Positions 9,017 to 17,708 of a DNA stretch of 46,759 nt are shown piece by piece. The number at the start of each line of letters is the position of its first letter. The first letter of the stretch is position 1. Where the stretch lies: contig JAAZBP010000076.1 of NCBI GenBank assembly GCA_012513715.1, positions 1-46,759 on the forward strand. The letters are read 5' to 3'. The position numbers and the translations under genes were made by a program. The notes below the pieces were generated by a model. It ran no database searches. It saw only the letters and a program-made list of their open reading frames with translations, and had not been told where the DNA came from. The stretch is from Thermoproteota archaeon (GTDB taxonomy: Archaea; Thermoproteota; Bathyarchaeia; Bathyarchaeales; Bathycorpusculaceae).

Positions 9017-10342
9017 GTGGCCGCAACCCCATTTTTAGAGCCCCAAGAGGTTAACATTGTAGAGAAACGCTCAAAACATAGCGTGGCTATTATCGGTTGT
9101 GGAGTTAAAGGAATTTTTTTCGCAAACCTTTTTGCTGAATCAGGATACACCGTAATTTGTACAGATGCTGACCCGAGTATTGTGAAGAAAACTGCAAAGG
9201 GAAAAACAATATCTTCAAAACCAGAACTTGAAATTTTGCTTAAAAACAATATAAGAAAGGGCCAAATCAGTGTGGGTAGCGAGATAAAAAAAGTTGTTTC
9301 CCAAAGCGATATAATAATCGTAACCATTTCCGCAGTTGATAAAAAAGAAAGAACAGACAATACACAGCTTTTAAACATCTGTAAGCAAGTCGGCTCAGCG
9401 ATACAACAAGGCACACTAGTGATTTATGGTGGTATCTCAACTCTAGGCTTCATAGAAGGGAATTTGAAAGAAGTATTAGAGAACACGTCCGGCCTTAAAG
9501 TAGGACAAAGTTTTGGTTTAGCATACTGTCCACTACTTAACACAAATGTACAGTTATCTGATTTAGAACTTATAGTTTCAGCTTTAGATAAAAGAAGTTT
9601 AGAGTCAGCTTCGACAGTACTCAAAACAGTAACTAAAAAAGTGAAGGAAATCAATGAAATTAAAACAGCTGAATTTGTAGCGCTAGCCACTATTACGATT
9701 CGGGACGTCAACACAGCAATAGCAAACGAGTTAGCAATTTTTTGTGAGAACGCTAACATTGACTATTTTAAAGTGATGGGGCTTTTAGGGTTAAACGAAA
9801 TTAACCTCAAACCGTCAATTTTAGATGAAGAAGAAAAAAACGAAGCGTATATGCTAGTAGATAGTTCAGAGAATTTGAATATTAAACTTAGACTACCAAC
9901 TTTAGCCAGGCAAATAAACGAAGATATGCTTAAACATGCAGTAAAAATAACCCAGAACACCCTAAGAAGACTCAATAAAACACTTAGAAGGAGCAAAGTA
10001 ACAATTTTAGGTAATACAAAGCCAGAGTCTACTAACGAGAGTTTTATTAGAATAATTGAACAGAAAGGCGCAAAGGTCAATCTCTATGATCATTCAATAA
10101 AAAAAGACGACGTTAAATCAGAAAAAGTAAAAAACAATTTGAATGAGGCGGTTGAAGGAACAGATTGTATTATCATAGTGAACTGGCAAGATCAATTCAA
10201 TCGTTTAAACATAAAAAGATTCAAATCGTTAATGAAGTCGCCTGCTGCAATAATAGATTTTAGTGGCAAATTAGATCCAAAAAAGATAGAAACAGAAGGA
10301 TTCATATACGCTAGCTTAGGAAGAGGAACTGATTATAAATGA
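9017..10342 (+). CDS. UDP-glucose/GDP-mannose dehydrogenase-like protein, divergent (canonical catalytic Cys loop not seen)
   Basis: N-terminal Rossmann VAIIGCGVKGIFFANLFAESGYTV; C-terminal UDP-binding-like VTILGNTKPESTNES...; GTG start. Confidence 0.75.
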   Translation: MAATPFLEPQEVNIVEKRSKHSVAIIGCGVKGIFFANLFAESGYTVICTDADPSIVKKTAKGKTISSKPELEILLKNNIRKGQISVGSEIKKVVSQSDIIIVTISAVDKKERTDNTQLLNICKQVGSAIQQGTLVIYGGISTLGFIEGNLKEVLENTSGLKVGQSFGLAYCPLLNTNVQLSDLELIVSALDKRSLESASTVLKTVTKKVKEINEIKTAEFVALATITIRDVNTAIANELAIFCENANIDYFKVMGLLGLNEINLKPSILDEEEKNEAYMLVDSSENLNIKLRLPTLARQINEDMLKHAVKITQNTLRRLNKTLRRSKVTILGNTKPESTNESFIRIIEQKGAKVNLYDHSIKKDDVKSEKVKNNLNEAVEGTDCIIIVNWQDQFNRLNIKRFKSLMKSPAAIIDFSGKLDPKKIETEGFIYASLGRGTDYK

Positions 10343-11289
10343 CTAAATTGGGTGTAGCGGTGATTGGTGCTGGGCAGTGGGGAAAAAACCACGTACGAGT
10401 CTACAGCGAACTACCAAACGCAGAACTAATAGCAGTATGCGACAAAAACAAACAAACCGCCAAAACAATAGCAAAACAATACAAAATAAAAGCCTACACA
10501 AACACCACACAAATGCTAAAAAACAAAGACATAAAAGCAGTAAACATCTGCACATGGTCCACACACCTAGCAAAAGAAGCACAAAAAGCCCTAAACCAAG
10601 AAAAACACGTCCTAATAGAAAAACCCATGGCAACAACCCCACAACAAGCCCAACAACTAGTACAACAAGCAAAACAAAACAACCTACACCTAACAGTAGG
10701 ATTCCTAATGCGCTTCATACCAGGACTACAACACATACACCAAACAGCACAAACAAACCAAAACGGACAAATCGTATGCGCAACAGCCAAACGCGTATCA
10801 CAATGGCCCCAAAGAATAGGAGACGTAGGAGTAGTAAAAGACACAGCAATACACGACATAGACACAATGAACTACCTATTCAACCAACAACCAACAACCG
10901 TATACGCCAAAACAGGAAACCTAAAAAACAAAAAATACGAAGACTACGCACACATAATGCTAACATACAAAAACGCACAAACAGCATTCATAGAAACAAA
11001 CTGGCTAACACCCTACAAAACAAGAACCCTAACAGTAACAGCAACCCAAGCAATAATGAAACTAGACTACATAACACAAGAAATAACAATAGAAAAACAA
11101 ACAGAAACAACAAAACCAAGACTACCAATACAAGAACCACTAAAAGCAGAACTACAACACTTCATAGAATGCATCACACAACACAAAAAACCACAAATAA
11201 CAGGAGAAGACGGAGTAAAAGCCCTAACAGTAGCCACAGCAGCACTCAAATCGTCAGCAAAAAACAAAGCAATAAAACTAGAAACATAA
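10339..11289 (+). CDS. Gfo/Idh/MocA family oxidoreductase (nucleotide-sugar 3-dehydrogenase-like)
   Basis: GVAVIGAGQWGKNHVRVY, HVLIEKPMA, DTAIHDIDTMNYL; ATGA overlap with upstream gene. Confidence 0.9.
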   Translation: MTKLGVAVIGAGQWGKNHVRVYSELPNAELIAVCDKNKQTAKTIAKQYKIKAYTNTTQMLKNKDIKAVNICTWSTHLAKEAQKALNQEKHVLIEKPMATTPQQAQQLVQQAKQNNLHLTVGFLMRFIPGLQHIHQTAQTNQNGQIVCATAKRVSQWPQRIGDVGVVKDTAIHDIDTMNYLFNQQPTTVYAKTGNLKNKKYEDYAHIMLTYKNAQTAFIETNWLTPYKTRTLTVTATQAIMKLDYITQEITIEKQTETTKPRLPIQEPLKAELQHFIECITQHKKPQITGEDGVKALTVATAALKSSAKNKAIKLET

Positions 11290-11300
11290 AAACAAAAAAA

Positions 11301-11570
11301 TCACTTCAAACAAAAAGGCTTACCCTCAGAAACGATTTTATCAGGGATTTTTTCTCGCCATTTCTTAAGGAAAGGTAAGTCTTCTGCTTCTTTGCGGAGT
11401 TCATCTGGAAGCATTTCTGGGATTTCGTCTCTAATAGGGTACCAGCGATTACATTCTGGGCAAACAATTAACCCTTCAACTATTTCGTCTTTTTCATTAA
11501 AAACATGAAGTTCAAGGGGATGATGTTTGTCTATTGGACAGGCTAAGATATCCATCAGTTTACGTTTCAT
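11301..11570 (-). CDS. Trm112-like zinc-ribbon protein
   Basis: MKRKLMDILACPIDKHHPLELHV...EGLIVCPECNRWYPIRDEIPEMLPDELR. Confidence 0.85.
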   Translation of the reverse strand: MKRKLMDILACPIDKHHPLELHVFNEKDEIVEGLIVCPECNRWYPIRDEIPEMLPDELRKEAEDLPFLKKWREKIPDKIVSEGKPFCLK

Positions 11571-11604
11571 TTAGATTCCACTAAAGTAATAGGAGGTTTC
11601 TAGG

Positions 11605-12480
11605 CTATAAAAACTTGCTTGGTGACTCATTTATGTTAATATCCAACACAGTTTGATACCAGTTGGGACCAATTGGGCGCACGATACGGGATGATGAAAA
11701 AACGTAGAATACGCCTAAATTGTCTAAAGTATCAGCGACTTTCTTCTGGGTTTTTTCTAAAGGATTTTCACCTTTACTTGCATGTTGAAAATCGTAGTAA
11801 TGTATCCAGCCGCCTTCTTTTTTCAGGGCTGACAAAGCAGAGGGAAGATATTCTAATGCTTTCTCGGGCAGGAGCATCAAAACTCGGTCAGCCAAACCTT
11901 GCAAGTTGGTTAAAACCAATTTCTTTGAATCACCAAGTAAAGGAAACACTCGTCCGTAAACGCCGTTAAGCTTTACATTATCCTGCATGAAATTGTAAGC
12001 TATGGGGTTAATGTCAATTGAGTATACTATTGCAGAATGGACTTTCTTAGCAATCAGTATACTAAAACAACCTACACCTGAGAACATATTAACTACTTTT
12101 TCGTTGGGTAATACTTTGTTGGCTATTCGTGAACGTTCAAAGGATAGCCGTGGTGAAAAATAACAGTTTTTTACATCAACTGAAAAAACACAACCATTTT
12201 CTTTATGATTAGTGATTGTTTTATTTTCACCTGCCAAGAGGATTAGTTCTCTAACTCTAAAGTCATCTTTTACAGGGCTTTTTTGAAGAAATACACTTTT
12301 AACATTCTTATGAGTATGCATTATTTGTTTTGCTATTTCACTTGCGTCTTGAAGGCCGCTGGAAGGGATTTTTATAATTACTATGTTACCAATTATGTCA
12401 AAAGAGCTGAATATCTTATTTAATGCTTCAGGCGAAATTACATTTGCAAGTTTATTCTTCAGTCTTTTCCTCAACACCAT
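11605..12480 (-). CDS. trm5: tRNA (guanine37-N1)-methyltransferase Trm5 family
   Basis: SVDVKNCYFSPRLSFERSRIA, VVNMFSGVGCFSI; class I MTase. Confidence 0.88.
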   Translation of the reverse strand: MVLRKRLKNKLANVISPEALNKIFSSFDIIGNIVIIKIPSSGLQDASEIAKQIMHTHKNVKSVFLQKSPVKDDFRVRELILLAGENKTITNHKENGCVFSVDVKNCYFSPRLSFERSRIANKVLPNEKVVNMFSGVGCFSILIAKKVHSAIVYSIDINPIAYNFMQDNVKLNGVYGRVFPLLGDSKKLVLTNLQGLADRVLMLLPEKALEYLPSALSALKKEGGWIHYYDFQHASKGENPLEKTQKKVADTLDNLGVFYVFSSSRIVRPIGPNWYQTVLDININESPSKFL

Positions 12481-12552
12481 ATCCTCATTTGGTTAACTTA
12501 TTGGAAATGTTTAAAAGTAAAATGCTTTTCTTTGTAGGAAGAGGCGTTTCCT

Positions 12553-12714
12553 TTGGAAAAATCAGGTATTGTTTATGAATGCATGAGATGTGGGTCAAGA
12601 GTACCTTCTGAAGAATTAGAATTACGTGGCGGAGAAACTAAATGCATCATCTGTGGATATAGAATACTAAAAAAAGTTAAGCCGCCAGTAGTAAAAAGAG
12701 TCCAAGCTAAATAA
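12553..12714 (+). CDS. rpoP: DNA-directed RNA polymerase subunit Rpo12 (RpoP); absent from ORF track
   Basis: TTG start; MEKSGIVYECMRCGSRVPSEELELRGGETKCIICGYRILKKVKPPVVKRVQAK, 53 aa with two CxxC. Confidence 0.9.
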   Translation: MEKSGIVYECMRCGSRVPSEELELRGGETKCIICGYRILKKVKPPVVKRVQAK

Positions 12715-12767
12715 GAAAATAGAGAAGCTTGTGCCGAAAGGCACGAGTAAATTAGTTGTTAAGTTTT

Positions 12768-13067
12768 TTAGAAAAAGTCTTGGTCTCCAAGTTTACGTAA
12801 TGCTTTTCCTTTCAGTTTAATAGATTCACCTAAGAAATCATCATCTAAGTCTTTCTCGACTGTTTTGCGTTTAACTGTCTCGCCGCATATGCCTCCGGGT
12901 AGAAGACGACGTTTTGTACAAATTGAATAATTGCATTTGGCAACATTGCATGGTTCATCAGTTTCTCTGCACCAAACTGAATCTCGACGATATAAGGCTG
13001 AATTTTTTGCACATCTGAAGGAATTACATGTTGGATAACAAGTTTTTGTCTGAGCCAACAGATACAC
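12768..13067 (-). CDS. Small cysteine-rich protein, unknown function
   Basis: CYPTCNSFRC...WCRETDEPCNVAKCNYSICTKRR...GGIC, 8 Cys; favoured over overlapping ORF 12845-13228. Confidence 0.6.
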   Translation of the reverse strand: MYLLAQTKTCYPTCNSFRCAKNSALYRRDSVWCRETDEPCNVAKCNYSICTKRRLLPGGICGETVKRKTVEKDLDDDFLGESIKLKGKALRKLGDQDFF

Positions 13068-13167
13068 CTCAATGGTTTATCAAAATATTGATAGTTTTTA
13101 CTGTTCTTTGATTTTCTTATTGAAGACTTAAAACCCATATAAACCTTGTTCTGGTAAAACAATGAAT

Positions 13168-15237
13168 TTAAGCGGATAACTCTAATGAGGATTTCATTTT
13201 TCGATGCATAAAAAAGTCTATAATACAAAAAACAGCAATAATTGCAATTAACATAACGATAGTAATATAGGCACTTGCTTGGATGAGTGAACCTCCAATA
13301 GTTACATATTTGTCTATTTTCACTTGTACTGTTGTGGGTTCTTGGACATTAGCTATCAGTGTTTGTGAAGCATCAGGTACACCTTGTGCCTGGGCGATTA
13401 TTTGGAGGTCACCACCAATTACATTTTCAAAAACGGCCACACCATCACTTTGAGTCATTGCTGAAGCTTTTGTGGGACCGTTCAGGTTTACTGTTGCACT
13501 ATTAATTGGTGTACCGAAAAAATCAACCACTAAAACAGTCAACTTAATTCCGTAGAGATTACAGTTAATTTGTTTCTGAACATCACTAAACACTTGGATG
13601 TCTAATTCATTGATTAATGCGTTATCTGTATATACTCTAACTCGATATTTTCCAAAAGTAATTTGAGTCTCAACTAGACCGTCGTTATCAGTTGTTACGG
13701 AATGGAATAATCCATTTGAAATTTCAACAAATTCTAAACGTGCTTTTGATATAGCTTCGTGGTTATATCCTGTCACAGTAAAATTTACAGTCCTAGTCGG
13801 ACAGATAATGGTGACTTCCACAATTGCTTGATTAGGTAAATTATTTACTGTATTATTTAAAGTGTTAAATCTTTGATTATACATAGAAGCATCAATAGTA
13901 TATGTTGCTCCAATAAATGTTGAAACTAAAAAGTAATTACCGGAAGGGTCTGTTTGACCGGAAACGCTTCCATTTTTAGAAATGCTGCCACTTTGATAAT
14001 TATATTTAATGTCTAAATTGACAAAAGGTAACCCTATACCATCAACTGTCTGAACTGTGACCTTTAAATCATTTAATTTACAGACTAAATTGAAAGTTCC
14101 GTTACCTGTAACAGTAATGTCTGCTGTTCCAATAGTAATTTCATCTAAATAGGCAGTTAAAGTGTGGGGACCTTTTTCAAGCTTAAAGTTAGTTAAGCCA
14201 TTAATGTCAGTTGTAGAATTGGATAGCTTTTTAGTTGCTGAGTCGAGCGCTTGAATTACAATATCTGCTACAGGTCTATTGGATAAACTTGAAGCTTGTA
14301 CTGCAACGTTATAGCCGGGAATTGTAAAAGTTTGTTGGTCTTGTATTGGTTTTTGTTGCCCTTCTGGAACGATTCTTGCGATATAATTCCCAATCGATAT
14401 TGTCGTAGGAACTACCCACCTTATTCCTATAACTCCTCCAGAAGAGGCAAGAACTGATTTTGACCAGAGAAGTTCACCGCTAACACTGTTTATTGTTATT
14501 GTGGCAGTTTGGTAAGGTTGGTAACCTATTGCTCTTAAGGTCGCAGTTTCACCTCGATGGTAAGAGGGCAAGTCAAGAATGTTAACAAAAAAAGTGTCAG
14601 TTGCCAGAGTACCATTAAAAGCCACTTTGTAAGGTCCAACGTAATCAGTAACAGCGCCAGAAGGTGAAAAAGTATTGCTTGGGAAAAGGAGCTCTTTTTG
14701 TGCAGTACCCTTTACGTCTGGAGTACCCAAATCCACATCTACAGTGTAAGTTGCACCAGTAGGGACAGTAACTTCTATATGCGCACCGTAAGAAGTGCCA
14801 AGTGACCCCCCAGTAACAGCGACATTCAAAGACACTGGATTTCCTTCCTGAACTATTATCGGATTCGAAGTTACAGCATAACCAATCATAACGGTAAATT
14901 CTTTAGATGCCTGAACATTTGTTGAAATATCTCTTAGAGCGAGCGCATAACGTGCAGCTGGAACTTCGGGGACAGTAAAGTTTGCTTCAACGTTATAACC
15001 TTCAGATACGCCACTATATACGATTGTATTTCCTAAAATAACGTGGTATGAACCATTTAAAGTTGAAATTGAGCCAACTACACTAACAGTTGAACCTGCA
15101 ACACCACTATAAGAACTCAGAGTTAATTGAACAATGTTGATACCCGGTGAACTCTGAGCTGATACAACTAAGGGAGATAGTAAAGGAGGAAACAGTAGAC
15201 ATAACACTATAGTCGCTATAACAAGTCTATATTCCAA
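13168..15237 (-). CDS. Large secreted surface protein with Ig-like/carboxypeptidase-regulatory-like repeats and C-terminal TM anchor
   Basis: Signal peptide LVIATIVLCLLFPPLLSPLVVSAQ; beta-rich repeats with TTDINGLTNF / TTDNDGLVET / TQSDGVAVF; C-terminal hydrophobic segment plus basic tail. Confidence 0.8.
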   Translation of the reverse strand: MEYRLVIATIVLCLLFPPLLSPLVVSAQSSPGINIVQLTLSSYSGVAGSTVSVVGSISTLNGSYHVILGNTIVYSGVSEGYNVEANFTVPEVPAARYALALRDISTNVQASKEFTVMIGYAVTSNPIIVQEGNPVSLNVAVTGGSLGTSYGAHIEVTVPTGATYTVDVDLGTPDVKGTAQKELLFPSNTFSPSGAVTDYVGPYKVAFNGTLATDTFFVNILDLPSYHRGETATLRAIGYQPYQTATITINSVSGELLWSKSVLASSGGVIGIRWVVPTTISIGNYIARIVPEGQQKPIQDQQTFTIPGYNVAVQASSLSNRPVADIVIQALDSATKKLSNSTTDINGLTNFKLEKGPHTLTAYLDEITIGTADITVTGNGTFNLVCKLNDLKVTVQTVDGIGLPFVNLDIKYNYQSGSISKNGSVSGQTDPSGNYFLVSTFIGATYTIDASMYNQRFNTLNNTVNNLPNQAIVEVTIICPTRTVNFTVTGYNHEAISKARLEFVEISNGLFHSVTTDNDGLVETQITFGKYRVRVYTDNALINELDIQVFSDVQKQINCNLYGIKLTVLVVDFFGTPINSATVNLNGPTKASAMTQSDGVAVFENVIGGDLQIIAQAQGVPDASQTLIANVQEPTTVQVKIDKYVTIGGSLIQASAYITIVMLIAIIAVFCIIDFFMHRKMKSSLELSA

Positions 15238-15422
15238 ACCATTTCACACCCCTTTACCAGATAGTAAACAAGCTGGATGGTCATGTTTAGCTAAGAGCTA
15301 AAATTAAACTTTACCATTTAACAGAGGAAGTGAAGAAGCTAAATAAGGTTTAAAAAAGGAGTTATAAGATAGGGATTCTTAAAAGCAGGATTTCCTAATC
15401 AAATAAGTTCGGTGTCTGTGAT

Positions 15423-16385
15423 TTGGATGAACTATTAGAGCAGAGGCTTATAACAGCATTAAAAAAACAGAAGTACCATTTAATTGGCAAACATTCTGCA
15501 GTAAAAAGATGCAAATGGCTCTACGAATCAATAGTTAACAATAGACCATGCTATAAACAGAAGTTTTACGGCATTCAATCTCACCGTTGCATTCAGATGT
15601 CACCCTCTCTTTACTATTGTACCCAAGAATGTTTGTTCTGTTGGAGAATTCAAAGCGGAGATTTAGAAACCAAATGGAATGAAATGCATAATCCAAACAG
15701 AGACACACCAGAGCAGATAGTTGAAGGCTGCTTTAGAGCTCAAGAAAAAATAATATCCGGATATAAAGGTAATGAAAAAACGGATTGGGTAAAGTTACGG
15801 GAAGCACAGAGACCTAACCAAGTTGCCATAAGCCTAACTGGAGAACCAACACTTTATGAACCGCTTGGTGAATTGATTGAATTATTTAAGAAAAAGGGTT
15901 TAACTACTTTCTTAGTAACCAATGGAACCTTACCAACGAGACTTCTGAATCTAAAACAAGAACCAACGCAACTTTATGTTTCACTTTGTGCACCTAACGA
16001 GAATGTTTACAACAAAGTATGCCGGCCTCAATTTTCGAGTGCCTGGTCTAAACTAAACGAAACATTAGAAACACTGCAGAGTTTTCGTTGCCCAACAGCG
16101 ATACGCATGACGATGGTTAAAAAACATAATATGGAGTTAATAGAGCAATACTCCAAAATTGTTAACAAAGCTAACCCAACATACGTCGAAGTGAAAGCAT
16201 ACATGCACATAGGATTTTCTAATTTGCGCTTAAGTTTTGATAATATGCCCATGCATGAAGAGGTGAAAGAATTCGCTGCAGAATTAGCAAAGCATACTGG
16301 CTATAATGTTTTAAATGAAGCCCCTGAAAGTCGTGTTGTGCTCTTAAGTAGATTGAAAAAACCAATACAAGTAGGTAACAGATAA
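15423..16385 (+). CDS. taw1: TYW1/Taw1, radical SAM 4-demethylwyosine synthase
   Basis: MSPSLYYCTQECLFCWR, SLTGEPTLYEPLGEL, VTNGTLPTRL; TTG start. Confidence 0.93.
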   Translation: MDELLEQRLITALKKQKYHLIGKHSAVKRCKWLYESIVNNRPCYKQKFYGIQSHRCIQMSPSLYYCTQECLFCWRIQSGDLETKWNEMHNPNRDTPEQIVEGCFRAQEKIISGYKGNEKTDWVKLREAQRPNQVAISLTGEPTLYEPLGELIELFKKKGLTTFLVTNGTLPTRLLNLKQEPTQLYVSLCAPNENVYNKVCRPQFSSAWSKLNETLETLQSFRCPTAIRMTMVKKHNMELIEQYSKIVNKANPTYVEVKAYMHIGFSNLRLSFDNMPMHEEVKEFAAELAKHTGYNVLNEAPESRVVLLSRLKKPIQVGNR

Positions 16386-16472
16386 CCTATTGGCGCTCAC
16401 AAAATTTATGTTAATAATAATTTTGGATAAATTAAGAAATTGAAATAAACAACCCGAGTTTATTCTATTAGG

Positions 16473-17123
16473 GTGTTGTTACTGTCTTCATTAGAAAATA
16501 TTATTCACCAAATAAGAAAGGAACTTATGTTAAAGAATAAAATTCGTGAAGATACACACGAAAACATACGTAAAGCAACTAGCTTATCCAAACAATCAAT
16601 ACTACTTTTACATCAGAAGAAATTCGATGAGTCTAAACAAAAGTTGCAGTCAGCCAGAGATATAATTGAGAACCTAAAGAAGCAAGCTTTAGAAAATCCA
16701 GAAGGCATCTATGGAGGCATGTTTAGCGCTGCCCTTCAAGAGTATGCTGAAGCAAATATTTTACTGATTTTAGTACAAGAGGAACGTTTTGTTTGTCCAG
16801 ATGAGATTAAGGTACCTTGCGTTGAATATGTTTTAGGGTTAGCAGATGTAATTGGTGAGTGTAGACGTTTAGCACTAGACAGTCTTCGCGATAATCAAGT
16901 ACAAAAAGGAGCCCAATTTCTAGAGATTATGGATCAAATATTCATCCAACTTTTAGCTTTGGATGAAGCATATATGCTTGTTCCGGGGCTACGTCACAAA
17001 TCCGATATTGCGAGACGCATAATAGAAAATACCAGGGGGGACATAACATTAGAAGTCCGCAGAGAATCCCTTGAAAGTTATCTTAAAAAATTGATGCCGC
17101 AGAGCAAAAAAAAGGAATCCTGA
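16473..17123 (+). CDS. Translin-family protein (RNA/ssDNA-binding)
   Basis: GGMFSAALQEYAEANILL, YVLGLADVIGECRRLALDSLR, all-alpha architecture. Confidence 0.8.
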   Translation: MLLLSSLENIIHQIRKELMLKNKIREDTHENIRKATSLSKQSILLLHQKKFDESKQKLQSARDIIENLKKQALENPEGIYGGMFSAALQEYAEANILLILVQEERFVCPDEIKVPCVEYVLGLADVIGECRRLALDSLRDNQVQKGAQFLEIMDQIFIQLLALDEAYMLVPGLRHKSDIARRIIENTRGDITLEVRRESLESYLKKLMPQSKKKES

Positions 17124-17284
17124 TAAGTAAATACTGATTTCAAAAAGAAAAATAAAAGAGATGCGACACAAATGTGTACTAAAAATAAGAAGACAGTAAC
17201 TTTTGTGAAATCTTCGGATTATGAAAAGTGAAAGTAAAGTAAATAACTGAATTAAACATTAGACTGTAAATTGAGGGTAACTTA

Positions 17285-17617
17285 TTGTCGGAAAAGATAT
17301 CGTTTACTGATTTCGAAAAACTTGATTTACGCATAGGAAAAATAGTTGAGGCAATACAGGTTCCGAATTCTAAGAAACTAATAAAAATCACTGCAGCATT
17401 CGGTGATGAAAAAAGACAAGCAGTAGCAGGGCTACTCAAATATTATAAACCCGAAGAGTTAGTTGGTAAAAAATGTGTTTTCTTAATAAACCTCCAACAT
17501 CGTCTGTTAGCAGGTATTGAATCGCAGTGTATGATTTTGGCAGCTGAAGACACTGAAGGCAATGTTTCAGTTTTGCAGCCAGAGAAAGATATTCCTGAAG
17601 GAAGTAAAGTAGGATAA
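17285..17617 (+). CDS. Stand-alone MetG C-terminal/EMAPII-like tRNA-binding domain
   Basis: FTDFEKLDLRIGKIVEAIQVPNSKKLIKITAAFGDEKRQAVAGLLKYY; TTG start. Confidence 0.87.
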   Translation: MSEKISFTDFEKLDLRIGKIVEAIQVPNSKKLIKITAAFGDEKRQAVAGLLKYYKPEELVGKKCVFLINLQHRLLAGIESQCMILAAEDTEGNVSVLQPEKDIPEGSKVG

Positions 17618-17708
17618 AATAACTTCTTTAGCATCACTTGAACTTATGGAAAAGTAAATTAGTTATCTAACAGCGATATTGTAGTAATTTATTGTGAAGG
17701 TTAACTAA

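Noticed and set aside
8902-9414. 170-aa antisense ORF across the glmM/dehydrogenase junction
   Set aside because: Antisense to two well-supported genes; no family features.
10343-10865. Antisense hydrophobic ORFs (10343-10672, 10494-10865)
   Set aside because: Val/Leu/Cys-rich translations are what the G/T-rich complement of an A/C tract must yield; no independent coding evidence.
10381-11289. Diversity-generating retroelement variable region as the cause of the A/C tract
   Set aside because: DGR mutagenesis changes adenines at non-synonymous sites over ~100 bp. Here bias is mostly synonymous over ~950 bp, the enzyme motifs are intact, and no RT or template repeat is visible.
10377-11378. 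333-aa ORF (T/N/K/R-rich) overlapping the Gfo/Idh gene in another frame
   Set aside because: All stop codons need T; the tract is T-depleted, so a long alternative frame is expected. The composition is low-complexity and no motif is recognisable, whereas the other frame has clear Gfo/Idh motifs.
12845-13228. 127-aa ORF overlapping the Cys-rich small protein
   Set aside because: Same-strand overlap; its translation lacks domain-like features, and it also overlaps the 3' end of the large surface-protein gene.
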